Virus record (IMG/VR): IMGVR_UViG_3300030101_003277
Span: 1 to 48,825 of that record
Direction: 5' to 3' (one strand)
Source of the DNA: a virus
Length of the DNA: 48,825 nucleotides
Shown piece by piece: positions 23,185 to 32,068 of this stretch. The notes below the pieces were generated by a model. It made no database searches. It saw only the letters and a list, made by a program, of their open reading frames with translations, and was not told the DNA's origin. The position numbers and the translations under genes were made by a program. Within the stretch, counting starts at the first letter, position 1. Each line of letters starts with the position of its first letter.

Positions 23185-26100
23185 TTAACATGTAAAGAAT
23201 GATATTACCCTTCCGTCACTACCTATCTGCACCCATCCTTCCATAAAATCTTGAGTTGCATACTTGCTTCCTGGTGGAGGAGCAACAAATCCATAATATT
23301 TATTATTCCCGTTGAAAGGTAAATTAAAATCTCTGTCTGAGAAAAATAAAGTATTATTAGCAAATAAATTTGCAGTAGTAGTAATAGAAGTAAATGCCGG
23401 TGCAGCGCAAAATACCGTGTTGTTACACGTTAAATTAGCAGGAGTATCAAACCCTCCATCTTGGTTTGTGTTAAACATCCATACAGGGTTATCCGTTAAA
23501 TCACTTGGACAATTTGTAGCATCTTTACACGAAGACGCTTGACCCACTATTTCTCCACCATTTCCATTGCCCCAATTAATTTTTTCTATTGTAGCGCATT
23601 TTCTTATAGGTATATTTGAGCCGCTTAAATTTATCTCATCATAGTAGACAACATTACCTACGCTAAAGACTCCAAGAGAAGCACTTCCCGACAAGAAAAC
23701 TCTTGTACCACTACTACCGCATTGTATTGCTGCGTAATATTTTTCTTCACATGCTGCTCCTGCCGTCACTGTTCCATTAGTACCTACTGACCTTACAGGT
23801 ATATTTGAAGCACAAACCACACTTGAATCTCCCCCTCCTACTGTTTCCTCTAATTGTACTCCATTACATGCCAACCAAGTAAATGTATTGGCTGTACCAC
23901 CGCAACTCACACCTGCTGTAACAGTACCTGTTCCAGGAGTAGTCGTAGGGACAGTAGTTGAACACACGTCTACAGCATCTCCAGCAGGAACATTTGCTAC
24001 AAAATCAGCATCTCCATCACAATTAGTAAAATCAATACGAATGGTATCTGCGTTTGCTTTAACATCGTAACTCGTACAAGTAGATGGTGAAGCTAACGTA
24101 TAGGATATACATCCTATAGGAGTAGGCGTAGGCTCCGGAGTAGGAACCGGCGTTGGTTCTACATTACACCCTACACAGCATACATCATTTAGATCTACTG
24201 TTGAATAACATAATTGTACCGCAGTTGAATCCCTGTAATCATATATTAAATATAAATTATCATTAGTAGCCCCGCTTGGCATAGTAAATGTAGCAGAAAA
24301 TTCTGGCGCATTATTTTGAAGCGGTGTGACATTAGTAGATGCCGCTAATAAAGAAATTATATCGGAAGTTATATTACCATAAACTGTTGCTGATCTTAAA
24401 AATCTAAAGTTGTTAGTGTTAGGCTCAAAATCATAGTCATCAAAATTAATTTTATTACTTATGATTGTCACCTTGGCGTCGTCATCTGGGATAACCCCCG
24501 CTCCTTGGCTTCCAGTTAAACTTAAATATTGACTTACTAAGGGATTTTCTTTGCCACTTTTAAACTCCATTAATTCACTGTGTAAAGGAGAATTAAATAA
24601 ACCATCTTGCCATCTATATTCATTATGAATAAATTTACCTTTATCGGCATTACTTCCAATACCTACTTGAATGATAGTTATATCATCGGGCGTAGGGCAA
24701 TTTACTGTAATCTCAATAGTATCTTCAGTTATACTATTAGACGAAACTTCAACAGTTAAATTTTCTGCATATACAGAGTTTTTAGCTACAGTTAAAATAC
24801 CATTTATAGACGTGGTTACGCTTGTAGTGGTTCCATTATATAAAGCTGTTATAGTATAAGTATTATTTGAAGTAGAGTCTTCTACGACTATCTCGTTCCC
24901 AGAAGATGCCGTTGAATTAGTTTCAGTTATAACATTAACCAATCCAGCACTAGGATTGGGTGTATTGGCTTCAGTAATAACATTGTTATTACCACCACTG
25001 GGAATAACATATTCAATCTCTACAGTGCCTACTTCTTGTGTTACATCCACACAATAAGATATTGTTTCGCCTACAGGTATAGCTATGTCTCTAGAACTTC
25101 CACATAAATCACAATTCCCAACAAATGGCAAAGTTATACTGTTGGCGGATAAAATATATTCGTTCATATACGGATCGAATCCACCTAACTTTTGAGCATC
25201 AAAATTATTATGAAACAAATCCCTAAACCAAGACCTCATACCGAGTTCAGAAATGACTGTTAAAGACTCTTGATTATAAGCGCCTCCTTTCAGTTGAATA
25301 ACTGCTCCTCTTTGCTCGTCAGTAAAAAATTTATCTGCACCAAACACTGCAAAACTTTCAGGATTTCTACTAATCCCATATTCTTCTATACGAGAGATTT
25401 GCTGGCCTAATACTTCTGGAACAGAAGTAAGGTTCCCTGATCCCCCTGCATCAGTAAGCAAATCTTTGCCAGCTAATACGTAAGATATTTTATCTTCTTG
25501 CAAAGTAAGTATGTCTGTTTTTCTAGCATGAAGTTTTTGAATAGAACCAAAGGAGTCTTCAAGCGGTTTAAAATTGGCTAATCCTAAATTAAACTCATTA
25601 AGTTTATTTACATTACTTTCATCGTTAAACACCCCGCTATAGGTTAAATCAGCGAACCTATGGGCCTCTTTATAATCTTGACCTGATGTTGTTGTCACTC
25701 TATTTCCTAAAGCTAAAGCTTCGCCTTTTACAGAGTCTCTTACAGTATAACTTTCTACACCATTACCAAATGAATAACAATTAAAAAATCCAGTGTCTGA
25801 TACCGCCGAAGTTTTTGTTTGAACATTTTGCCAACCGTAGCTACCTTGATGTTCTCCATTAGCATTGACTTCAAAATTAACATCATTTTCATACCATATA
25901 TCAGGAGATGCGTCTGAAGGAATTGTTTCAAAAACAACTACCCCTCCTTGATCAGCTCTTTGAACTGTAATTTTCATGTATACACTAGACGCGCGCCCGC
26001 CTACATTCCCACCAAAGAGATTAGCAGCAGCTTTACAGCTTGATGTACCAGTCGCTAACAACCATTTAGACCCATCATTAGCGTTAAAAAATTGATACGT

Positions 26101-28923
26101 ATTGGTTCCTAAAGCAACAGGAATAAATGGATTTTGATCAGTGCTGTTTATAGTTTCAGGTGGCTCACTGACATTTAATCCAGTACTAGTTCCATCTATT
26201 GGAGTTCCTGCAATATAAGTGTTGGTAGTTTGACTGCCGTCTCCGTTGTCTACTCTACTCATTTGTGTAATTAAATCTCCTATATTATCACCTTCAAACC
26301 ATGCTTGAAAATTTGCATAATCTGTTGAAGCAATTAAATCTGGAGACTCATAAGTGTTATACCTATATTCACATCTTCCTGCAAATCCACCTCTAGCCCC
26401 TTCTCTTCGTTGCTCTATTGTAATGTTAATTTGACTATTAACTGGAATAGTATAATCTATATATTTTGCGGTAGGACTAGCATTTGGATCTAAGTTTGGA
26501 ACATTTACCAACGCACGCCCCACAGGGAAACCTTTAGTTTTTACCCTGATTGGAAAAGTGGAGGTTACAGGTGTATTTGCTACTGCACTACCACCTACAC
26601 TAGTTGTTTCAGTTATATTAAATCCACTAGGAACCATCTCCATGTAAGGCCCTGCTGGGAGATTAATGTAATATCCTACAGCAAATGGGTCTTCTGGTGG
26701 TTCCTCAGGGTAAGTTGTAGTGTCAAAAGGGTTTCGTATTTTTAAAAAATCAGAAGACTGTACTTGTTTGTCCGTTACCACAGCTTCAACACATTGCTCC
26801 ACTGCTCCTCCGCTATCTCTTTTGACTATCAGTCTTTGACCCGCTTCAACTTTGGCTGCATTTTCTCCTTCTAATAAAAAGAAATAACTATTGCTTTGAG
26901 GGTCCTTAAAAAATATTTCACTATAAATTGTTTCATAAGTTGACTGATCTGGTTTAAGAACAAACTTATAATACTTAGCCCAGTAGGGTGCTCTTTGCGC
27001 CCAAGGGATACTTACTTGTATTTGGTTTTGAGATCTAGAGTTAGAGCACGGGATTTGTATAGTGTTATTAGGACTAACTAAAGCTGTAGAAGAGCGCAAA
27101 AACTCATCCATATAAACCACTCCTATTTCATACCCTCTATTACTATGTAAACTTTTTGGATTAGATACAGTAGTAAATTGAGCGGTTAGGGAAATATATT
27201 TGTAATACTCATACCATCCTCCGCTTGGACTTGCAGGGTCCGTTACATATCGCATTGCCGGTAATTGCAGCTTTATACTTGTAGTAGCTGGTGTATTGTC
27301 TACAATTTTTACAGGCTCTCCTGCAGCAGTAATACCACTAGAAAATTTAGTTACTGTTCCTGTAGAAGTGGTTTGAGTAGTAGGAATAAAACAATTTACA
27401 AAATCTGTTAAAGTATATCCCGAACATGAAGTAGGGTTTACCGCATCATAAACGGGTTTTATATTAGAGACCGTACCGATAGCTTCTTGAAAATCTGCAG
27501 CTGCAACCAAGTCATATATAGACGTATAGTCTTGAGGTAAGACATAAGCAAACTGAACATCTACATTTTCTGTAGTAGTGGTAGGCTGACTGGCTGTTGG
27601 GTCATATTTAGAATGTTCAAACGTAAAATATATAACAAAAGAAGTCCCTGCTTTGAGCTGTGTAAAAGTATCCACACTAGAAAAATCTACTTTAGCTATA
27701 GAATTAGGAATTGTCTGGACGCTTCCAAAAGTATAAGATCCAGCTTCTAGGCTTGTCGTTAAAGAAAAGTTTTGTATTTGGTTCTCTACTAAATTAGTAA
27801 TAAATTCTAATTTAACGGGGTTGTTAAATATATCTTTTAAATCATAACCCTCAATATAATTACCATAAACTAACCGATTACCCATTAAAGTTTGACCCAA
27901 TGCTTTTATAGGGACATTGTCGTAAAGACGAAGCAATTCAGTGGATGGAAGTACCGTAAATATTTTACTGTTGTCAAACGTAAAGCTATACTGGGTATTA
28001 TCAGCAAAACCTTGAAGGTCTTTAGATAACTTATCCACTATTTTAACAGTACCATCGGTAATTTCTTTATATAAGATTTCGATGTTTTTAACTAACGCGC
28101 TTCCAGAATTAAATTGAACATCCACTCCGGTTACTGTATTAACCATCCCTTCATTTAAATTCGTAGCATAACTGTAGTTATAATTGTTTGGATCAAACGC
28201 AGGCTCTGACCATTGGGATGTAGCTGAATATTCACCGTTAGCGTATTGATAACGATATGCAAAACAAATAAATCTAGTTTCTAAAAAATCATCTAAATTA
28301 TTTATTTGTTGTTTTAAAATTAAAACTGGCGCAGTTACTGGGGGTTTTTTAATAACCATAAACTCCTCAGCAGTAGTTTGATCTATGTCAAATAAAGGGT
28401 TAGGATAATTTTGAGTAACATTTATATATCTCGGAGGATTTATATTGTCTGTAAAAAATAATAAATCCTCTACTAAATCTACTCCTGTAATCAAATGTTT
28501 TGGATTAAAATTCAGGGTAGTATTCCCTCCATATCCATCGTCAATACTAATTATGTGGTAGGTTAAATTTTGTGTCGTGGGATTAAAAGAAACAATCATA
28601 TCTATTTTTCCTGTATTTCCTACAGAAAAAGCAGGGTCGTGTACAAACCAATAAATTCTATTGTTTTGTCCATCTTCATAAGCCCCGATACACCTTGCTT
28701 GATTACTTAAGAGTACAGCTCCAGTAACACTATTTGTTTGCTCATACTGCAAACTTGTCATTTTAGTATTGCCTTTTGAGTTTTCTACTGACCCTATCTC
28801 GGAAGCTTCAGTAGAACCAAGCCTAACATTTAATGCGTCTATATACTCTCCATTCGGTACAAGCCTTTCGTCGAGAGACTTGTTCATCCTTCCCGCGATA
28901 AAATTTCTTTGTAGGTTTGCCAT
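23185..28923 (-). CDS. Tail muzzle/stabilisation protein with tail-tip extensions (1912 aa)
   Basis: The N-terminal part (ANLQRNFIAGRMNKSLDERL, then VPNGEYIDALNVRLGSTEAS) is the signature I associate with the stabilisation or muzzle protein of crAss-like phages, which forms the distal tail tube at the portal vertex. Much of the first 1300 residues is beta-rich (DNINPPRYINVTQNYP, DEFLRSS...). From about residue 1590 a PTPVPTPEPTPTP linker leads to about 300 residues of Cys-rich modules (YYAAIQCGSSGTRVF, NIPIRKCATIEKI) shared with the next gene. The total is larger than the muzzle proteins I recall, the excess being this C-terminal extension, probably for host attachment. Confidence 0.7.
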   Translation of the reverse strand: MANLQRNFIAGRMNKSLDERLVPNGEYIDALNVRLGSTEASEIGSVENSKGNTKMTSLQYEQTNSVTGAVLLSNQARCIGAYEDGQNNRIYWFVHDPAFSVGNTGKIDMIVSFNPTTQNLTYHIISIDDGYGGNTTLNFNPKHLITGVDLVEDLLFFTDNINPPRYINVTQNYPNPLFDIDQTTAEEFMVIKKPPVTAPVLILKQQINNLDDFLETRFICFAYRYQYANGEYSATSQWSEPAFDPNNYNYSYATNLNEGMVNTVTGVDVQFNSGSALVKNIEILYKEITDGTVKIVDKLSKDLQGFADNTQYSFTFDNSKIFTVLPSTELLRLYDNVPIKALGQTLMGNRLVYGNYIEGYDLKDIFNNPVKLEFITNLVENQIQNFSLTTSLEAGSYTFGSVQTIPNSIAKVDFSSVDTFTQLKAGTSFVIYFTFEHSKYDPTASQPTTTTENVDVQFAYVLPQDYTSIYDLVAAADFQEAIGTVSNIKPVYDAVNPTSCSGYTLTDFVNCFIPTTQTTSTGTVTKFSSGITAAGEPVKIVDNTPATTSIKLQLPAMRYVTDPASPSGGWYEYYKYISLTAQFTTVSNPKSLHSNRGYEIGVVYMDEFLRSSTALVSPNNTIQIPCSNSRSQNQIQVSIPWAQRAPYWAKYYKFVLKPDQSTYETIYSEIFFKDPQSNSYFFLLEGENAAKVEAGQRLIVKRDSGGAVEQCVEAVVTDKQVQSSDFLKIRNPFDTTTYPEEPPEDPFAVGYYINLPAGPYMEMVPSGFNITETTSVGGSAVANTPVTSTFPIRVKTKGFPVGRALVNVPNLDPNASPTAKYIDYTIPVNSQINITIEQRREGARGGFAGRCEYRYNTYESPDLIASTDYANFQAWFEGDNIGDLITQMSRVDNGDGSQTTNTYIAGTPIDGTSTGLNVSEPPETINSTDQNPFIPVALGTNTYQFFNANDGSKWLLATGTSSCKAAANLFGGNVGGRASSVYMKITVQRADQGGVVVFETIPSDASPDIWYENDVNFEVNANGEHQGSYGWQNVQTKTSAVSDTGFFNCYSFGNGVESYTVRDSVKGEALALGNRVTTTSGQDYKEAHRFADLTYSGVFNDESNVNKLNEFNLGLANFKPLEDSFGSIQKLHARKTDILTLQEDKISYVLAGKDLLTDAGGSGNLTSVPEVLGQQISRIEEYGISRNPESFAVFGADKFFTDEQRGAVIQLKGGAYNQESLTVISELGMRSWFRDLFHNNFDAQKLGGFDPYMNEYILSANSITLPFVGNCDLCGSSRDIAIPVGETISYCVDVTQEVGTVEIEYVIPSGGNNNVITEANTPNPSAGLVNVITETNSTASSGNEIVVEDSTSNNTYTITALYNGTTTSVTTSINGILTVAKNSVYAENLTVEVSSNSITEDTIEITVNCPTPDDITIIQVGIGSNADKGKFIHNEYRWQDGLFNSPLHSELMEFKSGKENPLVSQYLSLTGSQGAGVIPDDDAKVTIISNKINFDDYDFEPNTNNFRFLRSATVYGNITSDIISLLAASTNVTPLQNNAPEFSATFTMPSGATNDNLYLIYDYRDSTAVQLCYSTVDLNDVCCVGCNVEPTPVPTPEPTPTPIGCISYTLASPSTCTSYDVKANADTIRIDFTNCDGDADFVANVPAGDAVDVCSTTVPTTTPGTGTVTAGVSCGGTANTFTWLACNGVQLEETVGGGDSSVVCASNIPVRSVGTNGTVTAGAACEEKYYAAIQCGSSGTRVFLSGSASLGVFSVGNVVYYDEINLSGSNIPIRKCATIEKINWGNGNGGEIVGQASSCKDATNCPSDLTDNPVWMFNTNQDGGFDTPANLTCNNTVFCAAPAFTSITTTANLFANNTLFFSDRDFNLPFNGNNKYYGFVAPPPGSKYATQDFMEGWVQIGSDGRVISFFTC

Positions 28924-28924
28924 T

Positions 28925-29845
28925 TTATTTAATCCACTTATTCTCTCCTCGTAGATTCATTAATAGCCTACCAGGGTGAATATTACTTATTCTTATTTTT
29001 GCGTTTCTTAATAAAGAACTTTTATCTTTTCGCGCTCTATTGATTATATATTCCTGTACTCCAAATTTGTTATTTAATATTTCATATTTAATGTAAGCAT
29101 ATAAAAAATCTTCAAATAGTTTATTTACACTAACTAATGAATCATTTCCACCTTCCATGCCATCGGCTATATATTCTAATATACATTGCTCGTTAGCCAT
29201 TGTAGAATCAAAGTTTATTACCCCAGATTTTTTGTCTATTCTAAACGTAGGATTAAAATTTGCTGTTTCAGTATTTAATCCATATCGTGCTCCAATATTA
29301 TAATCTTTCCATGCGTCAGGATTTTCCGAGGCTATATCTGATGCATCATTAGAATTATTTTGATTTAAATATATACTTTGTTGTGACCCATCCACTCTTT
29401 GCGTATCTAAAGTAGAAGTTGTAGTTTGTATAGTACCATCGGCATTAAAACTTAAAGAACCCGAGGCGCTCTGTAAATAAGACGCCGCAGCATTAACTTG
29501 AATATTTTCTGTGAGAGGCCTTAAATAGCCATCTTTATACAAAGAGATACGCACCCAATTTACATAATCTGAAGGAAGAATAAATTTTAAATCATCAAAC
29601 ACTTTCATTTCTAAAGCTTTTATTTCTTTAAATGCATCGTAGTTTAATTCTTGTATTCCTCTTTTTGCATGAAATAATATTTTGTATCGCTCTTCGTTAT
29701 TAACTAAAGAGTGGTTTCCAGAGTACATCAATAAAAAATTATTAACAACATCTGTTAAGGGAACATACTGGTAAGACCCCCAATTAGCATCTGTAGGCGA
29801 TACACCTGCGTTTTCGTAATATTGATATTGAGATAAATATGCCAT
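28925..29845 (-). CDS. Tail ring / head-tail connector protein (306 aa)
   Basis: A 306-aa protein starting AYLSQYQYYENAGVSPTDAN, with LTDVVNNFLLMYSGN and ERYKILFHAKRGIQELNYD (about residues 53-71), a pattern I associate with the second ring protein of crAss-like and related marine phages. It contains an insertion rich in Ser/Thr/Asn (about 125-190) and a helical C-terminus (FEDFLYAYIKYEILNNKFG) ending in basic residues. It would connect portal-attached rings to the tail muzzle. Its ATG overlaps the stop of the preceding 243-aa gene (TAATG), suggesting coupled synthesis of the two rings. Confidence 0.65.
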   Translation of the reverse strand: MAYLSQYQYYENAGVSPTDANWGSYQYVPLTDVVNNFLLMYSGNHSLVNNEERYKILFHAKRGIQELNYDAFKEIKALEMKVFDDLKFILPSDYVNWVRISLYKDGYLRPLTENIQVNAAASYLQSASGSLSFNADGTIQTTTSTLDTQRVDGSQQSIYLNQNNSNDASDIASENPDAWKDYNIGARYGLNTETANFNPTFRIDKKSGVINFDSTMANEQCILEYIADGMEGGNDSLVSVNKLFEDFLYAYIKYEILNNKFGVQEYIINRARKDKSSLLRNAKIRISNIHPGRLLMNLRGENKWIK

Positions 29846-30576
29846 TAGTTTTCTTTTTGTTCTTCCATTTGTTCTTGTTCTGCACCAAACTGTGCCTCTT
29901 GAATATCTCTAATAGACATTCCAGCGTATTGCAATATCTTAAACACTAGCGATGTTTCATCATCTCTAGATAATTCAAAGTCTTGATAATCTGCATTACT
30001 TTGGTTAAATGCAGGTTCCCCATTAGCTACGTTTAAATACGTCCAATTAGGATCTTTAGGATAGCGAATATATTGCGCTTCAATATCTGTAGCTCCATTA
30101 AACTGAGCAGGGAATATTGTAATAAATGCTCCCTGTAATGTATATGCTGGATATGTAAGCGTTGGCGATGTTAAATTAGAACCGTTTAAAAGAGTTATAT
30201 TGCTATTGGATACCTTTTCCGCTTCTCCTTGATACACGCCTCCACTGGAACAAAGAACTTTATTTATTAAATAATAGTCGTCCCCTGTTGTGCTTTGAGA
30301 TGGTAAAAAATATTGGTTAAGTAAATTTTGGGTTAAAGTTTTAGTTTCCGAAAATAAATCTATAACCTCTTCGTAACCCTTTCGTATGTCAGCATATCCC
30401 GACCCTACCATTCTAGCGTTTTCTTGATTAATTAATTGATTATACTGATAAAAGTAATCATCAAAAATATCAAGTTGTGCTTGCTTTGCGAATAAATTAA
30501 AATCTTGCGGTGATATATAGCCGTAGTTATTTTTATTAAGGACGGCTAAAACTGTATTTCGTACAGAATTTATCAT
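29845..30576 (-). CDS. Tail ring / adaptor protein (243 aa)
   Basis: I place the start at the ATG 30576, giving MINSVRNTVLAVLNKNNYGY. The longer frame begins at a TTG (30594) that lies inside the -7 promoter box and could not be transcribed from it. The segment NNYGYISPQDFNLFAKQAQLDIFDDYFYQYNQLIN (residues about 16-50) is the pattern of the first ring/adaptor protein in crAss-like phages that attaches below the portal. The C-terminus is Glu/Gln-rich (EQEQMEEQKEN). It has its own consensus promoter and a leader of only 15 nt from box to ATG. Confidence 0.65.
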   Translation of the reverse strand: MINSVRNTVLAVLNKNNYGYISPQDFNLFAKQAQLDIFDDYFYQYNQLINQENARMVGSGYADIRKGYEEVIDLFSETKTLTQNLLNQYFLPSQSTTGDDYYLINKVLCSSGGVYQGEAEKVSNSNITLLNGSNLTSPTLTYPAYTLQGAFITIFPAQFNGATDIEAQYIRYPKDPNWTYLNVANGEPAFNQSNADYQDFELSRDDETSLVFKILQYAGMSIRDIQEAQFGAEQEQMEEQKEN

Positions 30577-30591
30577 TGTTATTCTTTTACA

Positions 30592-30620
30592 CAAAGATAA
30601 GTAAAAAAAAAAGAGGTCAA
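30592..30620 (-). promoter_or_regulatory. Consensus Bacteroidetes promoter for the ring-protein genes
   Basis: On the minus strand TTG (30620-30618), an 18-nt spacer and TATCTTTG (30599-30592) match the TTG-N(17-23)-TAnnTTTG consensus exactly. The TTG lies in the stem and loop of the terminator at 30604-30636, so terminator and promoter are interlocked. The promoter ends 15 nt before the ATG at 30576. Confidence 0.65.
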
Positions 30621-30636
30621 TTTTTCATGACCTCTT
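30604..30636 (-). terminator. Rho-independent terminator after the small-paralogue unit
   Basis: On the minus strand AAGAGGTCA (30636-30628) pairs perfectly over 9 bp with TGACCTCTT (30619-30611) around an 8-nt loop, and seven or more T follow (30610-30604). It lies 26 nt after the stop of the 80-aa gene and partly overlaps the next promoter. Confidence 0.85.
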
Positions 30637-30661
30637 CTTAGATTGTCGACTAAAACGAGTT

Positions 30662-30904
30662 TTATGAAATCGTTGTTATCGCTTGACTTAGAGTTACGTC
30701 AATGGTTGCGTCAGTATAACCTTGGCCCCAAACACTTACAAGAGCAGCTTCGATAGCCGTTTTGTCTGCGGCAGTCATACTTCCTGAACCTGCTAAAGTT
30801 ATTTGCTTGTCACGATAGTTCAAAACAATATTGTTTGTAACTAATCCAACGTATAATACATCGCCTCCAAAAACATAATTTCCCATTTTCAAAAATTTAT
30901 TCAT
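30662..30904 (-). CDS. Small virion-type accessory protein (80 aa), paralogue of the next gene upstream
   Basis: An 80-aa protein with a short basic N-terminus (MNKFLKMGNYVFGG), a beta core (VLYVGLVTNNIVLNYRDKQI, residues about 16-35), a helix SMTAADKTAIEAALVSVWG and a terminal strand. The order strand-strand-helix-strand and the spacing match the 91-aa neighbour, so the two look like paralogues. Together they form a unit with a promoter in front (31220) and a perfect terminator behind (30604-30636). This would be expected for abundantly made head decoration or accessory proteins, though that role is inference. Confidence 0.5.
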   Translation of the reverse strand: MNKFLKMGNYVFGGDVLYVGLVTNNIVLNYRDKQITLAGSGSMTAADKTAIEAALVSVWGQGYTDATIDVTLSQAITTIS

Positions 30905-30916
30905 AATTTCTAAGGT

Positions 30917-31192
30917 TTAAAAGGTGAATGTAAAGGCGTTTACCGTTTGGCTCAATGCCGGTATAACGAATAATACTTGAGTCCATTTCTCTTGTTGAGC
31001 ACTTTTAATGGCATCGAATACGATGTCTACGTCCGCTTGCACTAAGGCCGAGCCTGACGCAATTTTACTTTGAGAGCCATCATTGTAATCGATAACAATA
31101 TCATCTGAACTATCTAAATAGCAAGATGCTACATCTTTTACCGAAAACTGCTCTGCTGCACCGCTAACGGTGATACTTGCATACTTGTTCAT
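30917..31192 (-). CDS. Small virion-type accessory protein (91 aa), paralogue of the 80-aa protein
   Basis: A 91-aa protein with MNKYASITVSG at the start, then the beta core VASCYLDSSDDIVIDYNDG, a helix LVQADVDIVFDAIKSAQQ and a last strand (TQVLFVIPALSQTVNAF). The same layout appears in the 80-aa protein 12 nt downstream, which shares the MNK start and the helix position. It starts 27 nt after a perfect -7 box (TATATTTG). It has no known domain I can name. Candidate role: capsid decoration or other high-copy virion protein, from expression layout only. Confidence 0.5.
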   Translation of the reverse strand: MNKYASITVSGAAEQFSVKDVASCYLDSSDDIVIDYNDGSQSKIASGSALVQADVDIVFDAIKSAQQEKWTQVLFVIPALSQTVNAFTFTF

Positions 31193-31219
31193 AATAAAAA
31201 AATTTATGTGTTAAAAAAA

Positions 31220-31227
31220 CAAATATA
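31220..31227 (-). promoter_or_regulatory. TATATTTG -7 box before the 91/80-aa gene pair
   Basis: On the minus strand TATATTTG (31227 to 31220) matches TAnnTTTG exactly. No -33 TTG is seen 17-23 nt upstream. The 27-nt leader is almost entirely T/A and has no Shine-Dalgarno sequence. Confidence 0.45.
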
Positions 31228-31246
31228 CGGAAAATAAAAACACACT

Positions 31247-32002
31247 TTATTCCATGTTTTTAGCCAATCCCGACAAATGCTTTAATACTTCTACACCATC
31301 TTCCGACTCAAAAAACGAAACCACCATGTAAACAGGGTCTTCTCCATAAGGCACATTTAACATTTTCTTCTTATTGGAAGGAGTATTAAACCATACCTCT
31401 TTGTTTTGATTTCTTAACTGTAAAATGTTTTTGTCAAAAAAGCCTTGTATAGTTGCATTCATTTTAAGCATTGGATCTTGCAGTAGCATTAGAAAATCTT
31501 TAGGCTGATTTTTAGCAAAAACAAGAATATCTCTTCTCAGCTCCGAAGTAGTCATTCGAGTTACGTCTTGCTGAAACAAAACACGGCCCACATTTTCTAC
31601 TTGATCTACCGTTAGTTGACGCGCTTCTATTAAGGCATCAACTTCTAAGTTTAAATTTTCAACAACATCAGAAGCTTCTTTAGCTTTATCTACCTCCACA
31701 TATATCCGTCCTTTTCCTGGATGATATTCTAAAAATTTTTGTAACACTTGATTATTTTTTGGAACAGACAAAAATCCATCCTCAAATACAATAGGTTCTA
31801 ATATAGCATTATCATCTTGCTCATCTTGAAAGGGTGAGTTTTGATTTCTTGCATATCTTAATGCTTTATTAATTCCATTTTTTTCATCAAACCAAAGCAA
31901 AGGAAATCTTTTAGTATGTCTCGACGCTAAGGTTAATGATAGGGGCGCTGTGTCGCGCGTTAGTTTGTAGATTTTATCTACATATTTAGTAGTAGTTTTC
32001 AT
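31247..32002 (-). CDS. Conserved structural-region protein (251 aa)
   Basis: A 251-aa protein following the capsid gene and its terminator. Residues about 45-95 hold the phrase RYARNQNSPFQDEQDDNAIL plus EPIVFEDGFLSVPKNNQVLQ, then FLEYHPGKGRIYVEVD, a pattern I recall from proteins encoded near the capsid gene of marine phages. The rest is helical (DVVENLNLEVDALIEARQLT). I know no experimental function. It must be expressed by read-through of the terminator or from a promoter not recognised in the 66-nt gap. The gap holds the AAATTTAAATTTAATCTA leader seen at other starts. Confidence 0.55.
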   Translation of the reverse strand: MKTTTKYVDKIYKLTRDTAPLSLTLASRHTKRFPLLWFDEKNGINKALRYARNQNSPFQDEQDDNAILEPIVFEDGFLSVPKNNQVLQKFLEYHPGKGRIYVEVDKAKEASDVVENLNLEVDALIEARQLTVDQVENVGRVLFQQDVTRMTTSELRRDILVFAKNQPKDFLMLLQDPMLKMNATIQGFFDKNILQLRNQNKEVWFNTPSNKKKMLNVPYGEDPVYMVVSFFESEDGVEVLKHLSGLAKNME

Positions 32003-32023
32003 TAGATTAAATTTAAATTTTAT

Positions 32024-32050
32024 AAAAAAAGGGGAGCCCGTAAGCTCCCC
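32024..32050 (-). terminator. Rho-independent terminator after the capsid gene
   Basis: On the minus strand GGGGAGC (32050-32044) pairs with GCTCCCC (32037-32031) over 7 G/C-rich base pairs around a 6-nt loop, and seven T follow (32030-32024). It lies 18 nt after the capsid gene stop and 22 nt before the next ATG, so it separates capsid mRNA from downstream genes. Confidence 0.85.
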
Positions 32051-32068
32051 AGAAAAAACAATTATTAA

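Noticed and set aside
20939-28923. Diversity-generating retroelement acting on the repeat-rich tail proteins.
   Set aside because: No reverse transcriptase gene and no template-repeat pair were recognised; the repeats are diverged protein modules.
30577-30594. TTG start at 30594 for the ring-protein gene.
   Set aside because: It lies inside the -7 promoter box, so it would not be present in that transcript; ATG 30576 gives the natural N-terminus.
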